Origin: Novosphingobium sediminicola
Lineage (GTDB): Bacteria; Pseudomonadota; Alphaproteobacteria; Sphingomonadales; Sphingomonadaceae
Assembly (NCBI RefSeq): GCF_014196525.1
Contig: NZ_JACIDX010000028.1
Coordinates: 1 to 36,894, forward strand
DNA length: 36,894 bases
Direction of reading: 5' to 3'
A program made the position numbers and the translations under genes. The notes below the pieces were generated by a model. The model saw only the letters and a program-made list of their open reading frames with translations, ran no database searches and was not told the origin of the DNA. Each line of letters begins with the position of its first letter. The first letter of the stretch is position 1. Positions 1-7,884 of this stretch are shown piece by piece.

Positions 1-91
1 CATCGGGGATCGAAGGGGCTTTGCGTCGTGCCATAATTGGGGATCTTTCTACCCATTATGCCGCCCCGTACACGGAATTCCTGACACTCCC
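1..91 (-). mobile_element. IS256-family element, transposase-start end (left copy, cut by window edge)
   Basis: These 91 bases are the exact reverse complement of 36483-36573, where a recognisable IS256-family transposase begins. The transposase start codon here is at 34-32 on the minus strand, so only its first 11 codons are inside the window and the gene reads outward to the left. The inner terminus, read inward to the element, begins GGGAGTGTCAGGAATTCCG and sits at position 91; an integrase-like reading frame starts immediately after it. The rest of the element lies outside the window, so integrity and target duplication cannot be judged. Confidence 0.8.
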
Positions 92-601
92 ACCGGAAGC
101 CGTGGGCGATCTGCTGCGGGCAATCGATGCTTATGCAAGGCATGGCGTGACTCGCATCGCCTTGCAAATTTCTCCGCAAGTGATGGCTCGCCCCGGAGAG
201 TTGAGAAAAGCCGTCTGGTCGGAATTCGATCTGGAAAATGCGGTTTGGCGGATTCCAGCCGAGCGCATGAAGATGCGGCGCCCACATGCCGTGCCATTGT
301 CGAGGCAGGTGCTGGCGCTTCTGCAGGAATTGCTGCCCCTCACTGGTCCAGAAGGATATGTGTTTCCCGCACACCACACTTCGCGACGTCCTTTGAGTGA
401 GAATACCATCAATCAGGCAATGAGAGCAAAAAATGGAGCCCGGACGCGATTGAACGTTCGCTTGCCCATGCAGACAAGGATTCAATTCGCGGAATTTACA
501 ACCGAGGGCAATACTGGGAGGAGCACGTTGCCATGCATCAATGGTGGAGCGATTATCTGGAAATACTGAGGCAGGAGCCTTCGAAAGATCGCATGAATTG
601 A
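92..601 (+). pseudogene. Tyrosine recombinase (P4-type phage integrase) C-terminal relic with internal deletion and frameshift
   Basis: From 92 to about 430 the frame reads like the catalytic domain of P4-type integrases: PGELRKAVWSEFDL (the first catalytic Arg region), WRIPAERMKMRRPH, VPLSRQ and SENTINQAMRA. The end of the family is then found in a different frame, from about 431 (KWSPDAIERSLAHADKD, then YNRGQYWEE and WWSDYLEIL) to a stop at 599-601. The stretch normally lying between these parts, with the HxxR catalytic box, is missing, so a deletion also shifted the frame. The N-terminal half was removed by the IS256-family insertion. The C-terminal Tyr region (IYNRGQYW) survives, but the gene cannot make an active recombinase. 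It is probably the remnant of the integrase that once carried this island. Confidence 0.8.
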
Positions 602-679
602 GAAACCTGTCCAAGCCGCTTTCGCGGGGGGGGCCGGGCAAACCTCTCTCGCTGTCGAGGTGGTCCTTCCCGCTGACAG

Positions 680-1054
680 GTGCCTCCATCAAGGCATCAG
701 ACAGGGTCTTCGTGGGGATACTTCGCCCCAGAAGCTAGCTCTCGGCATAAGCGAGCCGAAATTCCGGGATTGGGTGCAAACGAGCGCAACACCTGGGCGG
801 TTCTGCCGACACCATTTCCCGCCGACGGCACGAACTGCCGCTTCACATATATGGGAAAGGATTACGCAGGTAGCGTAGTCGACGGCGCGCTTGTAATCGA
901 AGACGTTGATGGAAAGCATTTTTCATTCTCGTCTGCCTCCAGAGCTGTCACATCGACGAGCAGAAACGGATGGAACGATTGGTATATCGCTACCCCTGAG
1001 GGTGGTTGGGTGCTTGCCGCCGATTGGAGGCACATGGCTTCTGCCGAGAGATGA
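680..1054 (+). CDS. Small protein with RAMA-like C-terminal domain (possible gene fragment)
   Basis: About 124 codons. The first 35 or so residues look random, but from about residue 40 the frame reads like a compact folded domain. It has FTYMGKDYAGSVVDG, then VDGKHFSFSSASRAV, then NGWNDWY, and ends with a Trp-rich stretch. The Gly-Lys / serine-alanine repeat / NGW...W pattern resembles RAMA or DUF4357-like modules, which are often attached to restriction-modification or nuclease proteins. The start is uncertain and there is no convincing ribosome site. Its place beside a broken integrase suggests it is the tail of a larger island gene. The family call rests on pattern recognition only. Confidence 0.4.
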   Translation: MPPSRHQTGSSWGYFAPEASSRHKRAEIPGLGANERNTWAVLPTPFPADGTNCRFTYMGKDYAGSVVDGALVIEDVDGKHFSFSSASRAVTSTSRNGWNDWYIATPEGGWVLAADWRHMASAER

Positions 1055-1200
1055 GATAAGCAGGTGTAGATGAATCGCGCCGTGATTCCGGACATTCAGA
1101 AGTCCCAGACCGACCGTCCAAAGCAGGTGTAGGTTCAGGTTGCGTTGCCGACAGTTGAACGACTGGAATCGACGGACTCGCTCAATCCTGAGATCGTCGA

Positions 1201-1536
1201 CTATGTCAGGGGATAGCGAACGTCCGCGATTGAATGCCCCGTCTGCGCAGCGTTGCAAGTGCTGAACCGCGTCCAGAGACAATTCCTTGCCCCTAATCGG
1301 TGGTCATCGCGTCGCGTGTGGTCAACTATATGGTGGGTCGGGGCGTCACTGGCTAGGCAACACATTGCTCGCTCTCGTAGGTAGCGGCGGCCGGGATCTT
1401 CAAATTCTTTGACAAGTTCTGGATGCCCCAGCATGTATATGTCATCGCTGTCATAACCGATGATCGATAGCGTTCCATCTCGCCTGATGGGGACAAGATA
1501 CCGATAATAAGAAATAATATGGAAGGGGCCTGACAT
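1201..1536 (-). CDS. Possible small hypothetical protein in the 1055-1537 gap
   Basis: The 483 bases from 1055 to 1537 hold no recognised gene. This minus-strand frame could encode 111 residues starting MSGPFHIISYYRYLVPIRR. Its first 60 residues have ordinary protein composition (SIIGYDSDDIYMLGHPEL, EFEDPGRRYL) and the rest looks less convincing. Its start codon (1536-1534) and the carboxylesterase start (1538) are one base apart and divergent, leaving no room for separate promoters, which argues against both being intact genes. The gap also holds a 12-base direct repeat AAGCAGGTGTAG (1058-1069 and 1121-1132). I do not recognise a family. Confidence 0.25.
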   Translation of the reverse strand: MSGPFHIISYYRYLVPIRRDGTLSIIGYDSDDIYMLGHPELVKEFEDPGRRYLRERAMCCLASDAPTHHIVDHTRRDDHRLGARNCLWTRFSTCNAAQTGHSIADVRYPLT

Positions 1537-1537
1537 T

Positions 1538-2965
1538 ATGAAACTGCCGCTGTTCCTTGCTTTGACCGTTTCGGCTTTACCCGGCCTGGGGCTGTCCAAT
1601 GTTGCGCTTGCCGCCAATGCGACGGCCACGGTGACGATCGACACCGGCGCTTTGCGCGGCACGATTGCCGATGGCGTGGCGAGTTGGAAAGGTATCCCGT
1701 TTGCCGCTGCGCCGGTTGGCGCGCTGCGCTGGCGCGCGCCGCAACCGGCCCCGGCATGGACGGGGGTGCGCGATGCCACCGCCTATGGCCATGATTGCAT
1801 GCAATTGCCTTTCCCCAGCGATGCCGCACCGCTTGGCACGCCGCCGGCGGAAGATTGCCTCTATGCCAACGTCTGGCGCCCGGCGGGCGCGGCGGCCAAG
1901 CTGCCGGTGATTGTGTGGATCTATGGCGGCGGCTTTGTGAATGGCGGGGCCTCGCCGCCCACCTATTCGGGCGCCAATCTGGCGCGTGAAGGCGTGGTTT
2001 TCGTCAGCTTCAACTATCGCGTAGGCCGCTTTGGCACCTTTGCCCATCCCGCGCTGACCGCGGCGAATGAGGACAAGGGCCTGCTGGGCAATTACGGTTT
2101 CATGGATCAGGTCGCCGCGCTGAATTGGGTCAAGCGCAATGTCGCGCAATTCGGCGGTGATCCGGCCAATGTCACGCTGATCGGCGAAAGCGCGGGCGGT
2201 ATGTCGGTCAATACGATGTTGACCTCGCCCATGGCGCAGGGCCTGTTTCAGCGCGCCGTGGTGATGTCGGGCGGCAATGGCACCAGCCTGTTGCCCGCCA
2301 CGTTGCAGACGGTGGAAAAGACCGGCGCCGATTTCGCCGCATCGAAAGGTGTGGCGGCTGACGATCCGCAGGCGCTGGCCAAGCTGCGCGCCTTGCCCGC
2401 CGAAACCGTGACCGACGGGTTGAACATGATGAAGCTGTTCACGCCGGGGCCGCGCACCTTCTCCAGCCCGTTCCCTGATGGCAAGGTGGCGGTCGAACCG
2501 GCCAAGGCTTTCGCCGCCGGTCAGTTCGCGAAAGTGCCCGTCCTGATCGGCGCCACCAGCGCCGACATCGGCGGCAAGACCGGCTATATGGTCGCAGGCG
2601 CACGTCAGATCGCAGGCACTCTGGCCGATCAGGGCGTGCCGGTTTGGGAATATCGCTTTTCCTATGTGGCCGATTCCATTGGCAAGCCGGGCGCGGGCCA
2701 TGCCACAGATATTCCGTTCTTTTTCAATACGCAGAAGTTGAAATACGAAGGCGCCACCACCCCGCGCGACAATGGCATGGGCGCAACAATCAGCCGCTAT
2801 GTCCTGAATTTTGCCAAGACCGGCACGCCCAATGGCGGCGGTTTGCCGCAATGGCCGCAATATAGCCGCGCGGGCGATCAGATCATGGATTTCGCCGCCA
2901 GCGGCAAAGCCGAACCGCAAAAAGACCCATGGGGCCCCGAACTGGACGCGGCCGTGGCGAAATAA
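1538..2965 (+). CDS. Secreted type-B carboxylesterase (alpha/beta hydrolase), probably internally shortened
   Basis: 475 residues. It hydrolyses carboxylic esters; the natural substrate cannot be told. A Sec signal peptide is visible at residues 1-26 (MKLPLF, a hydrophobic core, then ALAAN), implying export to the periplasm. Family marks are EDCLYANVW, the oxyanion stretch YGGGFVNGG, and the nucleophile elbow GESAGG with Ser218. The charge-relay His is His388 (GAGHATDIPF), and Asp343 (GATSADIG) is the candidate acid. In typical members such as B. subtilis PnbA the acid and the His are about 90 residues apart; here they are 45 apart, so 40-60 residues of the C-terminal half seem to be missing in frame. 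GGAAGGGG lies 8-15 bases before the ATG as ribosome site. Activity is doubtful until tested. Confidence 0.85.
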   Translation: MKLPLFLALTVSALPGLGLSNVALAANATATVTIDTGALRGTIADGVASWKGIPFAAAPVGALRWRAPQPAPAWTGVRDATAYGHDCMQLPFPSDAAPLGTPPAEDCLYANVWRPAGAAAKLPVIVWIYGGGFVNGGASPPTYSGANLAREGVVFVSFNYRVGRFGTFAHPALTAANEDKGLLGNYGFMDQVAALNWVKRNVAQFGGDPANVTLIGESAGGMSVNTMLTSPMAQGLFQRAVVMSGGNGTSLLPATLQTVEKTGADFAASKGVAADDPQALAKLRALPAETVTDGLNMMKLFTPGPRTFSSPFPDGKVAVEPAKAFAAGQFAKVPVLIGATSADIGGKTGYMVAGARQIAGTLADQGVPVWEYRFSYVADSIGKPGAGHATDIPFFFNTQKLKYEGATTPRDNGMGATISRYVLNFAKTGTPNGGGLPQWPQYSRAGDQIMDFAASGKAEPQKDPWGPELDAAVAK

Positions 2966-2975
2966 GCCAAGACGG

Positions 2976-3008
2976 GCAGGGGCAATAGTCGCGGATTATT
3001 GCCCCTGC
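2976..3008 (+). terminator. Hairpin after the carboxylesterase
   Basis: Perfect 12-bp inverted repeat (GCAGGGGCAATA and TATTGCCCCTGC) with a 9-base loop, starting 11 bases after the esterase stop. There is no T-run, so it is a terminator-like stem rather than a canonical intrinsic terminator. Confidence 0.5.
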
Positions 3009-3283
3009 TGACAGGACGTCCCGTCGTATTGAGCGTCGGGCCTGATAAGGTGAAGGCAGATGCCTCCGCCAAAGCCGCTATCCAATGGCTCAAACGGGAC
3101 AGTACCAAGCAGCCCTGCGTTCATCCAAAACGAAAGGGTTGAGCCTTCCGGCAAAACCATTCCGGATTAAGCCTCGACAATCTTTTCCTTCAAACCTTGT
3201 TTGCGGACCTCGGCGTTAATACTTTACCGCCTGCGGTTGCGCGTTCTTGCTGCGCTATCCGCACAGTCCCCAAGGATTTTGAT
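3009..3283. other. Intergenic stretch with a short orphan reading frame
   Basis: No recognised gene. A plus-strand frame without a clear start runs to a stop near 3141 and reads VVLSVGPDKVKADASAKAAI followed by QWLKRDS. It has reasonable amino acid composition and may be the tail of a lost gene, but I cannot name a family. The nitroreductase start at 3284 is chosen because an AAGGA ribosome site lies just upstream and the family N-terminus begins there, although the frame itself is open from about 3197. Confidence 0.35.
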
Positions 3284-3922
3284 ATGAACCCCCTGATCGA
3301 AAAGCTGTCCTGGCGCTATGCGACCAAAAAATTCGACCCCACCAAAACCGTCCCGAACGAAAGCATCGAGCGGATCATCGAGGCCGTTCGCCTGACCGCA
3401 ACCTCAAGCGGCCTCCAGCCCTTCGAACTGCTGCTGGTAACGAACCCGGAAGTTCGCCAGAAGATCCGCGCCGTATCGTGGAACCAGGCGCAGGTCACCG
3501 ATTGTTCGCACCTGCTGGTGTTTGCCGCGTGGGACGACATCACGCCCGAGCGGGTCAACATGATGTTCGACCTCACCAATGAAGTGCGCGGCTTCGTCAA
3601 TGAAGGCTGGGAAAATTACCGTCAGCAGTTGCTGGGCATCGTTGGCGCAAGGGGCACCGAGGCGAATTATCAGGCAGCGGCGCGCCAAGCCTATATCGGT
3701 CTGGGATCGGCATTGGCGGCGGCCGCTTTCGAAGAAGTCGATGCCACGCCGATGGAAGGCTTCGATCCAGAGGCTGTTGACGAAATACTGGGCCTTAAAG
3801 CACGTCATCTGCGCAGCGTGATCCTGCTTCCGCTCGGCTATCGGCAGGCCGAGGGCGACTGGCTCGTCAATCTCAAGAAGGTCCGGCGTGATCGCAATGC
3901 TTTTGTGACCGAAGTCCAATAG
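3284..3922 (+). CDS. NAD(P)H-dependent nitroreductase family oxidoreductase
   Basis: 212 residues, a usual length for the NfsB-like FMN flavoprotein family. These enzymes reduce nitroaromatics, quinones or similar acceptors using NAD(P)H in the cytoplasm. The N-terminal signature WRYATKKFDP is the FMN-phosphate-binding Arg/Ser region of the family. It is followed by TATSSGLQPFEL and by the C-terminal LRSVILLPLGYRQAEGDWL, the second conserved block. The ATG at 3284 has AAGGA 8-12 bases upstream, so I do not use the longer open frame. A stem-loop right after the stop suggests a single-gene transcript. The physiological substrate is unknown. Confidence 0.88.
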   Translation: MNPLIEKLSWRYATKKFDPTKTVPNESIERIIEAVRLTATSSGLQPFELLLVTNPEVRQKIRAVSWNQAQVTDCSHLLVFAAWDDITPERVNMMFDLTNEVRGFVNEGWENYRQQLLGIVGARGTEANYQAAARQAYIGLGSALAAAAFEEVDATPMEGFDPEAVDEILGLKARHLRSVILLPLGYRQAEGDWLVNLKKVRRDRNAFVTEVQ

Positions 3923-3933
3923 CAATGAGCCGT

Positions 3934-3966
3934 AATGGCGGCATACCTCTTGGGGTTGCCGCCATT
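3934..3966 (+). terminator. Hairpin after the nitroreductase
   Basis: Perfect 10-bp stem AATGGCGGCA / TGCCGCCATT with a 13-base loop, 11 bases after the nitroreductase stop. No T-run follows. Confidence 0.5.
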
Positions 3967-4204
3967 GCTGCGTTGACCCGGACGAATGGCGGGCAGCCGC
4001 CCAAGCCGATGTTTTTGTCCGCAACATCGGCTGCTGAACCCGCAGAGGAAGCCGCACCGCAGGAATGCTATGACGTCGTTGTGAAGGCCAAGCCTATCGA
4101 CCAGCTTCCCGGTAATATCACCCAGCTGCGATGATTGTATCATCATACACTGGCCATGGTTCCTTGGCCTTAAGGTGGCGAAAGTCCTGAAGGGCCCTTC
4201 GAAA

Positions 4205-4594
4205 TCACCAGCGATAATAGTGATGATGGTGATGGTGATGGTGGTGATGATGGTATACCGGCCTCGGGACCCAGCCCCACCCGTTCCACACATAGCCGTT
4301 ATCATAGAACCAACGCGCACTGTGGTGATGGTGGTGATGGTGATGGTGATGGTGATGGTGGTGGTAGTAGCGGCCGTCGCCGCGCCAATACTGGGCTTCG
4401 ATCATGTGCGGCTGGGTCGCCGCAGCAGCGTCTGCGGCGTTCAGACGGGCAGCGGCATCGGGCACCGGCTCAAACAGATCGGCATAGGACGTTGCCTCCG
4501 GCACAGGAGCCGCGAGGGCGGGCGGGGCGGCGAAGGCTGAGGCGGCAATGGCCAATGCCGCTGCGCCTGAGAGAATATGTTTCTTATCGGTCAT
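4205..4594 (-). CDS. Secreted poly-histidine protein, putative metal-binding
   Basis: 129 residues. A clean signal peptide (MTDKKHILSGAAALAIAASA, then FAAPPALAAP) predicts export. The mature part has an acidic and alanine-rich stretch (SYADLFEPVPDAAARL), then tracts of 14 and 11 consecutive histidines. The tracts are separated by an aromatic linker (SARWFYDNGYVWNGWGW) and bordered by YY. Counted from the DNA, the tracts are at 4322-4363 and 4220-4252. Such tracts bind Zn, Ni, Cu or Co, so a periplasmic metal buffer or chaperone role is likely, but this is inference. The tracts are written as alternating CAC and CAT codons, a simple repeat prone to slippage. AAGGAGC upstream of the ATG at 4594 sets the start. 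Confidence 0.75.
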   Translation of the reverse strand: MTDKKHILSGAAALAIAASAFAAPPALAAPVPEATSYADLFEPVPDAAARLNAADAAAATQPHMIEAQYWRGDGRYYHHHHHHHHHHHHHHSARWFYDNGYVWNGWGWVPRPVYHHHHHHHHHHHYYRW

Positions 4595-4742
4595 ACGCTT
4601 GCTCCTTGCGTCACGACGCGAAAGGCCAAGGGGCTCCCGCTTCACTGGCAACAAACGCAGACATAACGGGGCGGGCTTGACCCATCGCTGAACCCGCCTG
4701 ACATCCAAAGTTCAGCAAGCGCTGCCTGCCGCGCCATGGCGG

Positions 4743-5477
4743 CTACTCACCGCTTTTCTGCCTGGCGTGGGCGCGCGCCGCCCTCGCCATGTTGCGATAT
4801 GTCCCGTCGAACACGGTGTTTGTCGAGGAAAGCCAGCGTGTCCCCTCGGCCAGAGCATCGCGGCTTGCCGAAAGCCGACGCGACCGCATTTCCCGTTGCG
4901 CGGCGTCTTCCCGTCCCATCGCCAGCAGCTCAAGCTCCGGTTCGGAGGGAATGCAGATGAAGCTGATGAAAGGCTCCCCCTTGCGAAACACATGCGTGGT
5001 TCCGGGCGGCGGGGCCTTGAAGATGCAGAAATTGATCATCGGCCACCACTCGCTCCGGATCAGCGCCGGAACCGCAAGTGGGGTCGAGTTGGTCGCGTCG
5101 GTGAAGAAGCGGGGATGCGGTTCACAACGGATCGCCCATCCCGGCGGCGCGGCCAGATCAAGCGAGAGCTGATAGGAATAATAGTCCTCGCCAAAGGCGC
5201 GAAACGGCGGCCACATCGCCCCTTCCTCGGGCGGAGCCCCCCAATCCGCCTCCAGCACGACTTTGCCGTCGACCGAGCGCACATGAAGTTCCGGATCGAA
5301 GGGATAGAGCAGTTCCACACCGTACCGCGCGCTCTCCGAAAAAGGGATACAGTGCCAAGGCTGTTCGTGACTGCCGTCGACGCGTTGTTCGGACGAGCCC
5401 GCCCACCCGGGCACGGTGATGCGGATCTGCTGCGGATCGGAACGATCGCCATAGGATCGATAGCTGACAACGGGCAC
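4743..5477 (-). CDS. Conserved-looking hypothetical protein, 244 aa
   Basis: I do not recognise the family with confidence. The sequence looks like a real soluble protein with no signal peptide or membrane segment. It has a beta-rich N-terminal half (IRITVPGW, HCIPFSESARYGVELLYPFD, HVRSVDGKVVLEADW), several Trp/Pro motifs (PPGWAIRCEPHPRFFTD, SEWWPMINFCIFKAPPPG), and a charged helical C-terminus of about 60 residues ending QKSGE. The CIPF...A.GxELLYPFD motif and the mention of both N- and C-terminal beta elements recall small uncharacterised proteins that co-occur with secretion or peptide genes, but that is only a resemblance. It is a lone gene between the His-rich gene and a 380-bp gap. Start is the first ATG of the frame. 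Confidence 0.6.
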   Translation of the reverse strand: MPVVSYRSYGDRSDPQQIRITVPGWAGSSEQRVDGSHEQPWHCIPFSESARYGVELLYPFDPELHVRSVDGKVVLEADWGAPPEEGAMWPPFRAFGEDYYSYQLSLDLAAPPGWAIRCEPHPRFFTDATNSTPLAVPALIRSEWWPMINFCIFKAPPPGTTHVFRKGEPFISFICIPSEPELELLAMGREDAAQREMRSRRLSASRDALAEGTRWLSSTNTVFDGTYRNMARAARAHARQKSGE

Positions 5478-5857
5478 GCGACTTCTCCACCATTGACCTT
5501 TGCACTGCGTGGGTATTCAGACAGCAAATGAACACCCGATGAGCATGAAGCTGCTGCTTTCATCACAAGGCACCTCGGTCGGCATGAAAAAGCAGACGGG
5601 TCAATTTCAAGAACGGTATTCGGCTCCGGAATGGCCAACTTGGGAGCGGTAGTTGGCAGACCTCTCTCGAACCCTGAATGACCGTATCCGGCGCGAACCG
5701 ACATTCAGGCGCCTTCAATCGCATCGGCATAAAGGTGATGGCTGAAGGGCTGAGCGAAGCGAAAGGGTGTTGGGCGCGGGCAGGTCACGAAGACAAAGCT
5801 CGACAACTACTATCGGCCAAGCAGCACGCCCGACCCACTGTCGATCAGTGCTTCAGG
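5478..5857. other. 380-bp stretch without a recognised gene
   Basis: I see no convincing gene. Near 5685-5710 there are two close partial matches to a motif seen at other non-coding places in the window (GACATTCAG at about 5701, also near 1090 and 9895, with CTGAATG as an opposite-strand partner near 5673). These may be decayed remnants of a dispersed non-coding repeat. Nothing else is supportable. Confidence 0.4.
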
Positions 5858-6739
5858 CTATAGCGGCGCTTGGCCCCGCTCCGACTTTATGCGCTGCTCC
5901 AGCGCCTTGCGCGAACGTTCGACATAGGCGCGGCAGGCACCGGGTTGGTTGTTATATCGGCCTTTGCCCGCATTATCCGGGTGGGCCGAAATCAGGATGT
6001 CGCAGGGCGTCGCGCTCATCGTGGCATAGCTGCTGCGGAAACCGGCGAGGATCGGGCGGGCACCCGGCGCTGTATAGCGATAATCATCGGTCGAAACCGG
6101 GTTCAGACTGGAGGCGAAAACGATCATCCGGCACGCCCGCCCTTCGCACGATTGCCAGCGCCAGCTCATGCTGCCCATCGTATGCCCCGGCGTCGCCAGT
6201 GCGGTGATTGTTGTGTTGCCCAACCACAAGGTCTGGCCACCACGGATCGTTTGCACCTTTGCAACCGCCGGCCAGGAGGAGTTATAGCCCCGCTGCGGAT
6301 CGTCGGGCGCCATGCGACCGGCCATCAGCCCTTGCGCGCCGCGCGGACTGGCAAGGACGGTCGCGCCAGTGTCGCGCGCCAATGCGGCGATCCCGCCCGC
6401 ATGGTCGAAATGGGGTTCCGTGCTTAGAATATACTTGATGTCGCGCGGGCGAAAGCCAAGCCGCCTGACATTGTTGAGAATGGCAGGCGCGGCCTGCGGC
6501 AGGGCGCCGTCAATCAGGATCAGACCCGCACCGGTGTCGATCAAGGCAACGCTTAGGCCGCCGAAGCCAACAAGATAATTATTGCCAAAGATCTTCTCCG
6601 GAGGTGCCGGGGCCAGCCATTCGGCAGTATGGGAGCCAATGATCGGCTTTGTCAGTGGGTCCTGTGCGGCTTGCGCCCATGCGCTGATCGGGGCCAACAG
6701 AGCTGCCAACGCGCCCGCTATCCTTGGTGTTCTCGACAT
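5858..6739 (-). CDS. bla: Subclass B3 metallo-beta-lactamase with Glu at the first zinc-ligand position
   Basis: 293 residues with a signal peptide (residues 1-22, LLAPISAWAQA), so periplasmic. B3 enzymes hydrolyse beta-lactams including carbapenems using two zinc ions. The B3 core is present: IFGNNYLVGFGGLSVALIDT, and the zinc motif ILSTEPHFDHAGG. In that motif the usual HxHxDH is E108-P-H110-F-D112-H113. His186 (TPGHTMGS) and His253 (SAHPDN) complete the site. Glu replaces standard His116; a B3-E group with this change has been described (I recall SIE-1 from Sphingobium indicum), and GOB-type enzymes have Gln there. Four to five Cys residues could form disulfides. AAGGAG before the ATG at 6739 sets the start. 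The gene is divergent from ampR, so it is probably inducible. Confidence 0.88.
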   Translation of the reverse strand: MSRTPRIAGALAALLAPISAWAQAAQDPLTKPIIGSHTAEWLAPAPPEKIFGNNYLVGFGGLSVALIDTGAGLILIDGALPQAAPAILNNVRRLGFRPRDIKYILSTEPHFDHAGGIAALARDTGATVLASPRGAQGLMAGRMAPDDPQRGYNSSWPAVAKVQTIRGGQTLWLGNTTITALATPGHTMGSMSWRWQSCEGRACRMIVFASSLNPVSTDDYRYTAPGARPILAGFRSSYATMSATPCDILISAHPDNAGKGRYNNQPGACRAYVERSRKALEQRIKSERGQAPL

Positions 6740-6836
6740 TCGCACGTCTCCTTCGCGGCAAAAGCTGCGGCAGGGGAGGCGCCGAAACAAAGCATCATTT
6801 CTCGACAGAGCCATGAGCTTGCTTCATACCTTGGCA
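6740..6836. promoter_or_regulatory. Divergent bla-ampR control region
   Basis: The 97 bases between the two start codons must hold both promoters and the AmpR binding site, as in the classic ampR-ampC arrangement where AmpR represses or activates bla in response to muropeptides. I can see the bla ribosome site (GAAGGAGACG on the minus strand), but I cannot place a convincing T-N11-A operator or -35/-10 pair by eye. Confidence 0.55.
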
Positions 6837-7727
6837 ATGCACCGCGCCCAGCTTCCCCTCAACGCCCTGCGCGCTTTCGAGGCAGCGGCGCGCCATCTCA
6901 ATTTCACCCGTGCCGCGATCGAACTGTGCGTCAGCCAGGGGGCCGTCAGCCATCAGGTCGCGCAACTGGAGCGGCGGCTCGGCACGCGTCTGTTCCATCG
7001 CCTGCCGCGTGGCTTGGCGCTGACCGATGATGGACAGGCGCTGGTGCCGGTGCTGGCCGACATGTTCGACAGGGTGGGCGCGGTTCTCGACCAATATGCG
7101 GACGGCCGGTTTCGCGCCGTGCTCAACATCGGCGTTGTCGGCACCTTCGCAACCGGCTGGTTGCTCCACAGGCTGGACGGGTTCGCGCGCGCCTGCCCCC
7201 ACATCGACCTTCGCGTTTCAACCAACAACAATCGCGTCGACATCGCGGCCGAAGCGCTCGATTTCGCGATCCGGTTCGGAGACGGCGCCTGGCATGGCAC
7301 CTTTGCCGAACCCTTGTTCGAGGCCAGCCTGACCCCGCTGTGTGCGCCATCCATCGCCGCCCGTCTGAGCAGCCCCCGCGACCTCGCGCAGGAGTCCCTG
7401 CTGCGTTCGTATCGACCCGATGAATGGCGCCGCTGGTTCGAGGCGTCGGGCAGCCCGCAACCCGTGCTGCGCGGCCCGGTGTTCGACAGTTCCGCCTTGA
7501 TGGTCGCGGCGGCGGCCAATGGCTTGGGTGTGGCGCTGGCGCCCGCCGCCATGTTCACCCGCGAATTGATCGCCGAACGTCTGGTCCAGCCCTTCGACAT
7601 TGCGGTCGATGCCGGACGCTACTGGCTAACGCGGCTCCTCTCCCGCAAGGAAAGCGACGCCATGCGGTCCTTCCGCCACTGGCTGCTTCGCGAGGCTGAA
7701 GCAGAAACGCCATTATGCTCCGAGTGA
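6837..7727 (+). CDS. ampR: AmpR-type LysR regulator of the beta-lactamase
   Basis: 296 residues, matching AmpR length. The winged-helix N-terminus reads PLNALRAFEAAARHLNFTRA, then AIELCVSQGAVSHQVAQLE. The effector domain has the AmpR hallmarks IGVVGTFATGWLL, STNNNRVDIAAEALDFAIRF, GAWHGT, LLRSYRPDEWRRWF, VFDSSALMVAAAANGLGVAL and YWLTRL. AmpR senses cell-wall recycling products (1,6-anhydro-MurNAc peptides versus UDP-MurNAc-pentapeptide) and switches on a divergent beta-lactamase gene. I chose ATG 6837 because AmpR proteins begin 6-7 residues before PLN; an in-frame ATG at 6813 is the alternative. The pairing with a B3 metallo-enzyme instead of AmpC is notable. Confidence 0.88.
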   Translation: MHRAQLPLNALRAFEAAARHLNFTRAAIELCVSQGAVSHQVAQLERRLGTRLFHRLPRGLALTDDGQALVPVLADMFDRVGAVLDQYADGRFRAVLNIGVVGTFATGWLLHRLDGFARACPHIDLRVSTNNNRVDIAAEALDFAIRFGDGAWHGTFAEPLFEASLTPLCAPSIAARLSSPRDLAQESLLRSYRPDEWRRWFEASGSPQPVLRGPVFDSSALMVAAAANGLGVALAPAAMFTRELIAERLVQPFDIAVDAGRYWLTRLLSRKESDAMRSFRHWLLREAEAETPLCSE

Positions 7728-7884
7728 GGAACGTTGGCCAAGATGGGTTCCACCGCGCGGATCAGTCCTTGTGCACTCACTTCGCCCTCATAGTCGTCGT
7801 TTGACGTGCTTGCCCGGCCCGCAAAACCGGGTCTTCGTTCATCTTTGTCCTACCTCACTCAAGCTGACCAGGACGTAGCGCGGG

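Noticed and set aside
1058..1132. Direct repeat AAGCAGGTGTAG as an insertion target duplication
   Set aside because: The copies are only 51 bases apart, with no mobile element between them.
1577..2920. 447-codon minus-strand frame opposite the carboxylesterase
   Set aside because: Low-complexity Arg/His/Ala-rich shadow; the plus strand carries a signal peptide and catalytic motifs.
3925..4134. 69-codon plus-strand frame after the nitroreductase
   Set aside because: It contains the strong 10-bp stem-loop at 3934-3966, lacks a ribosome site and has no recognisable motif.
4216..4365. CACCAT-type tandem repeats as a possible CRISPR or regulatory repeat
   Set aside because: They encode in-frame histidine tracts of a secreted protein and have no spacers.
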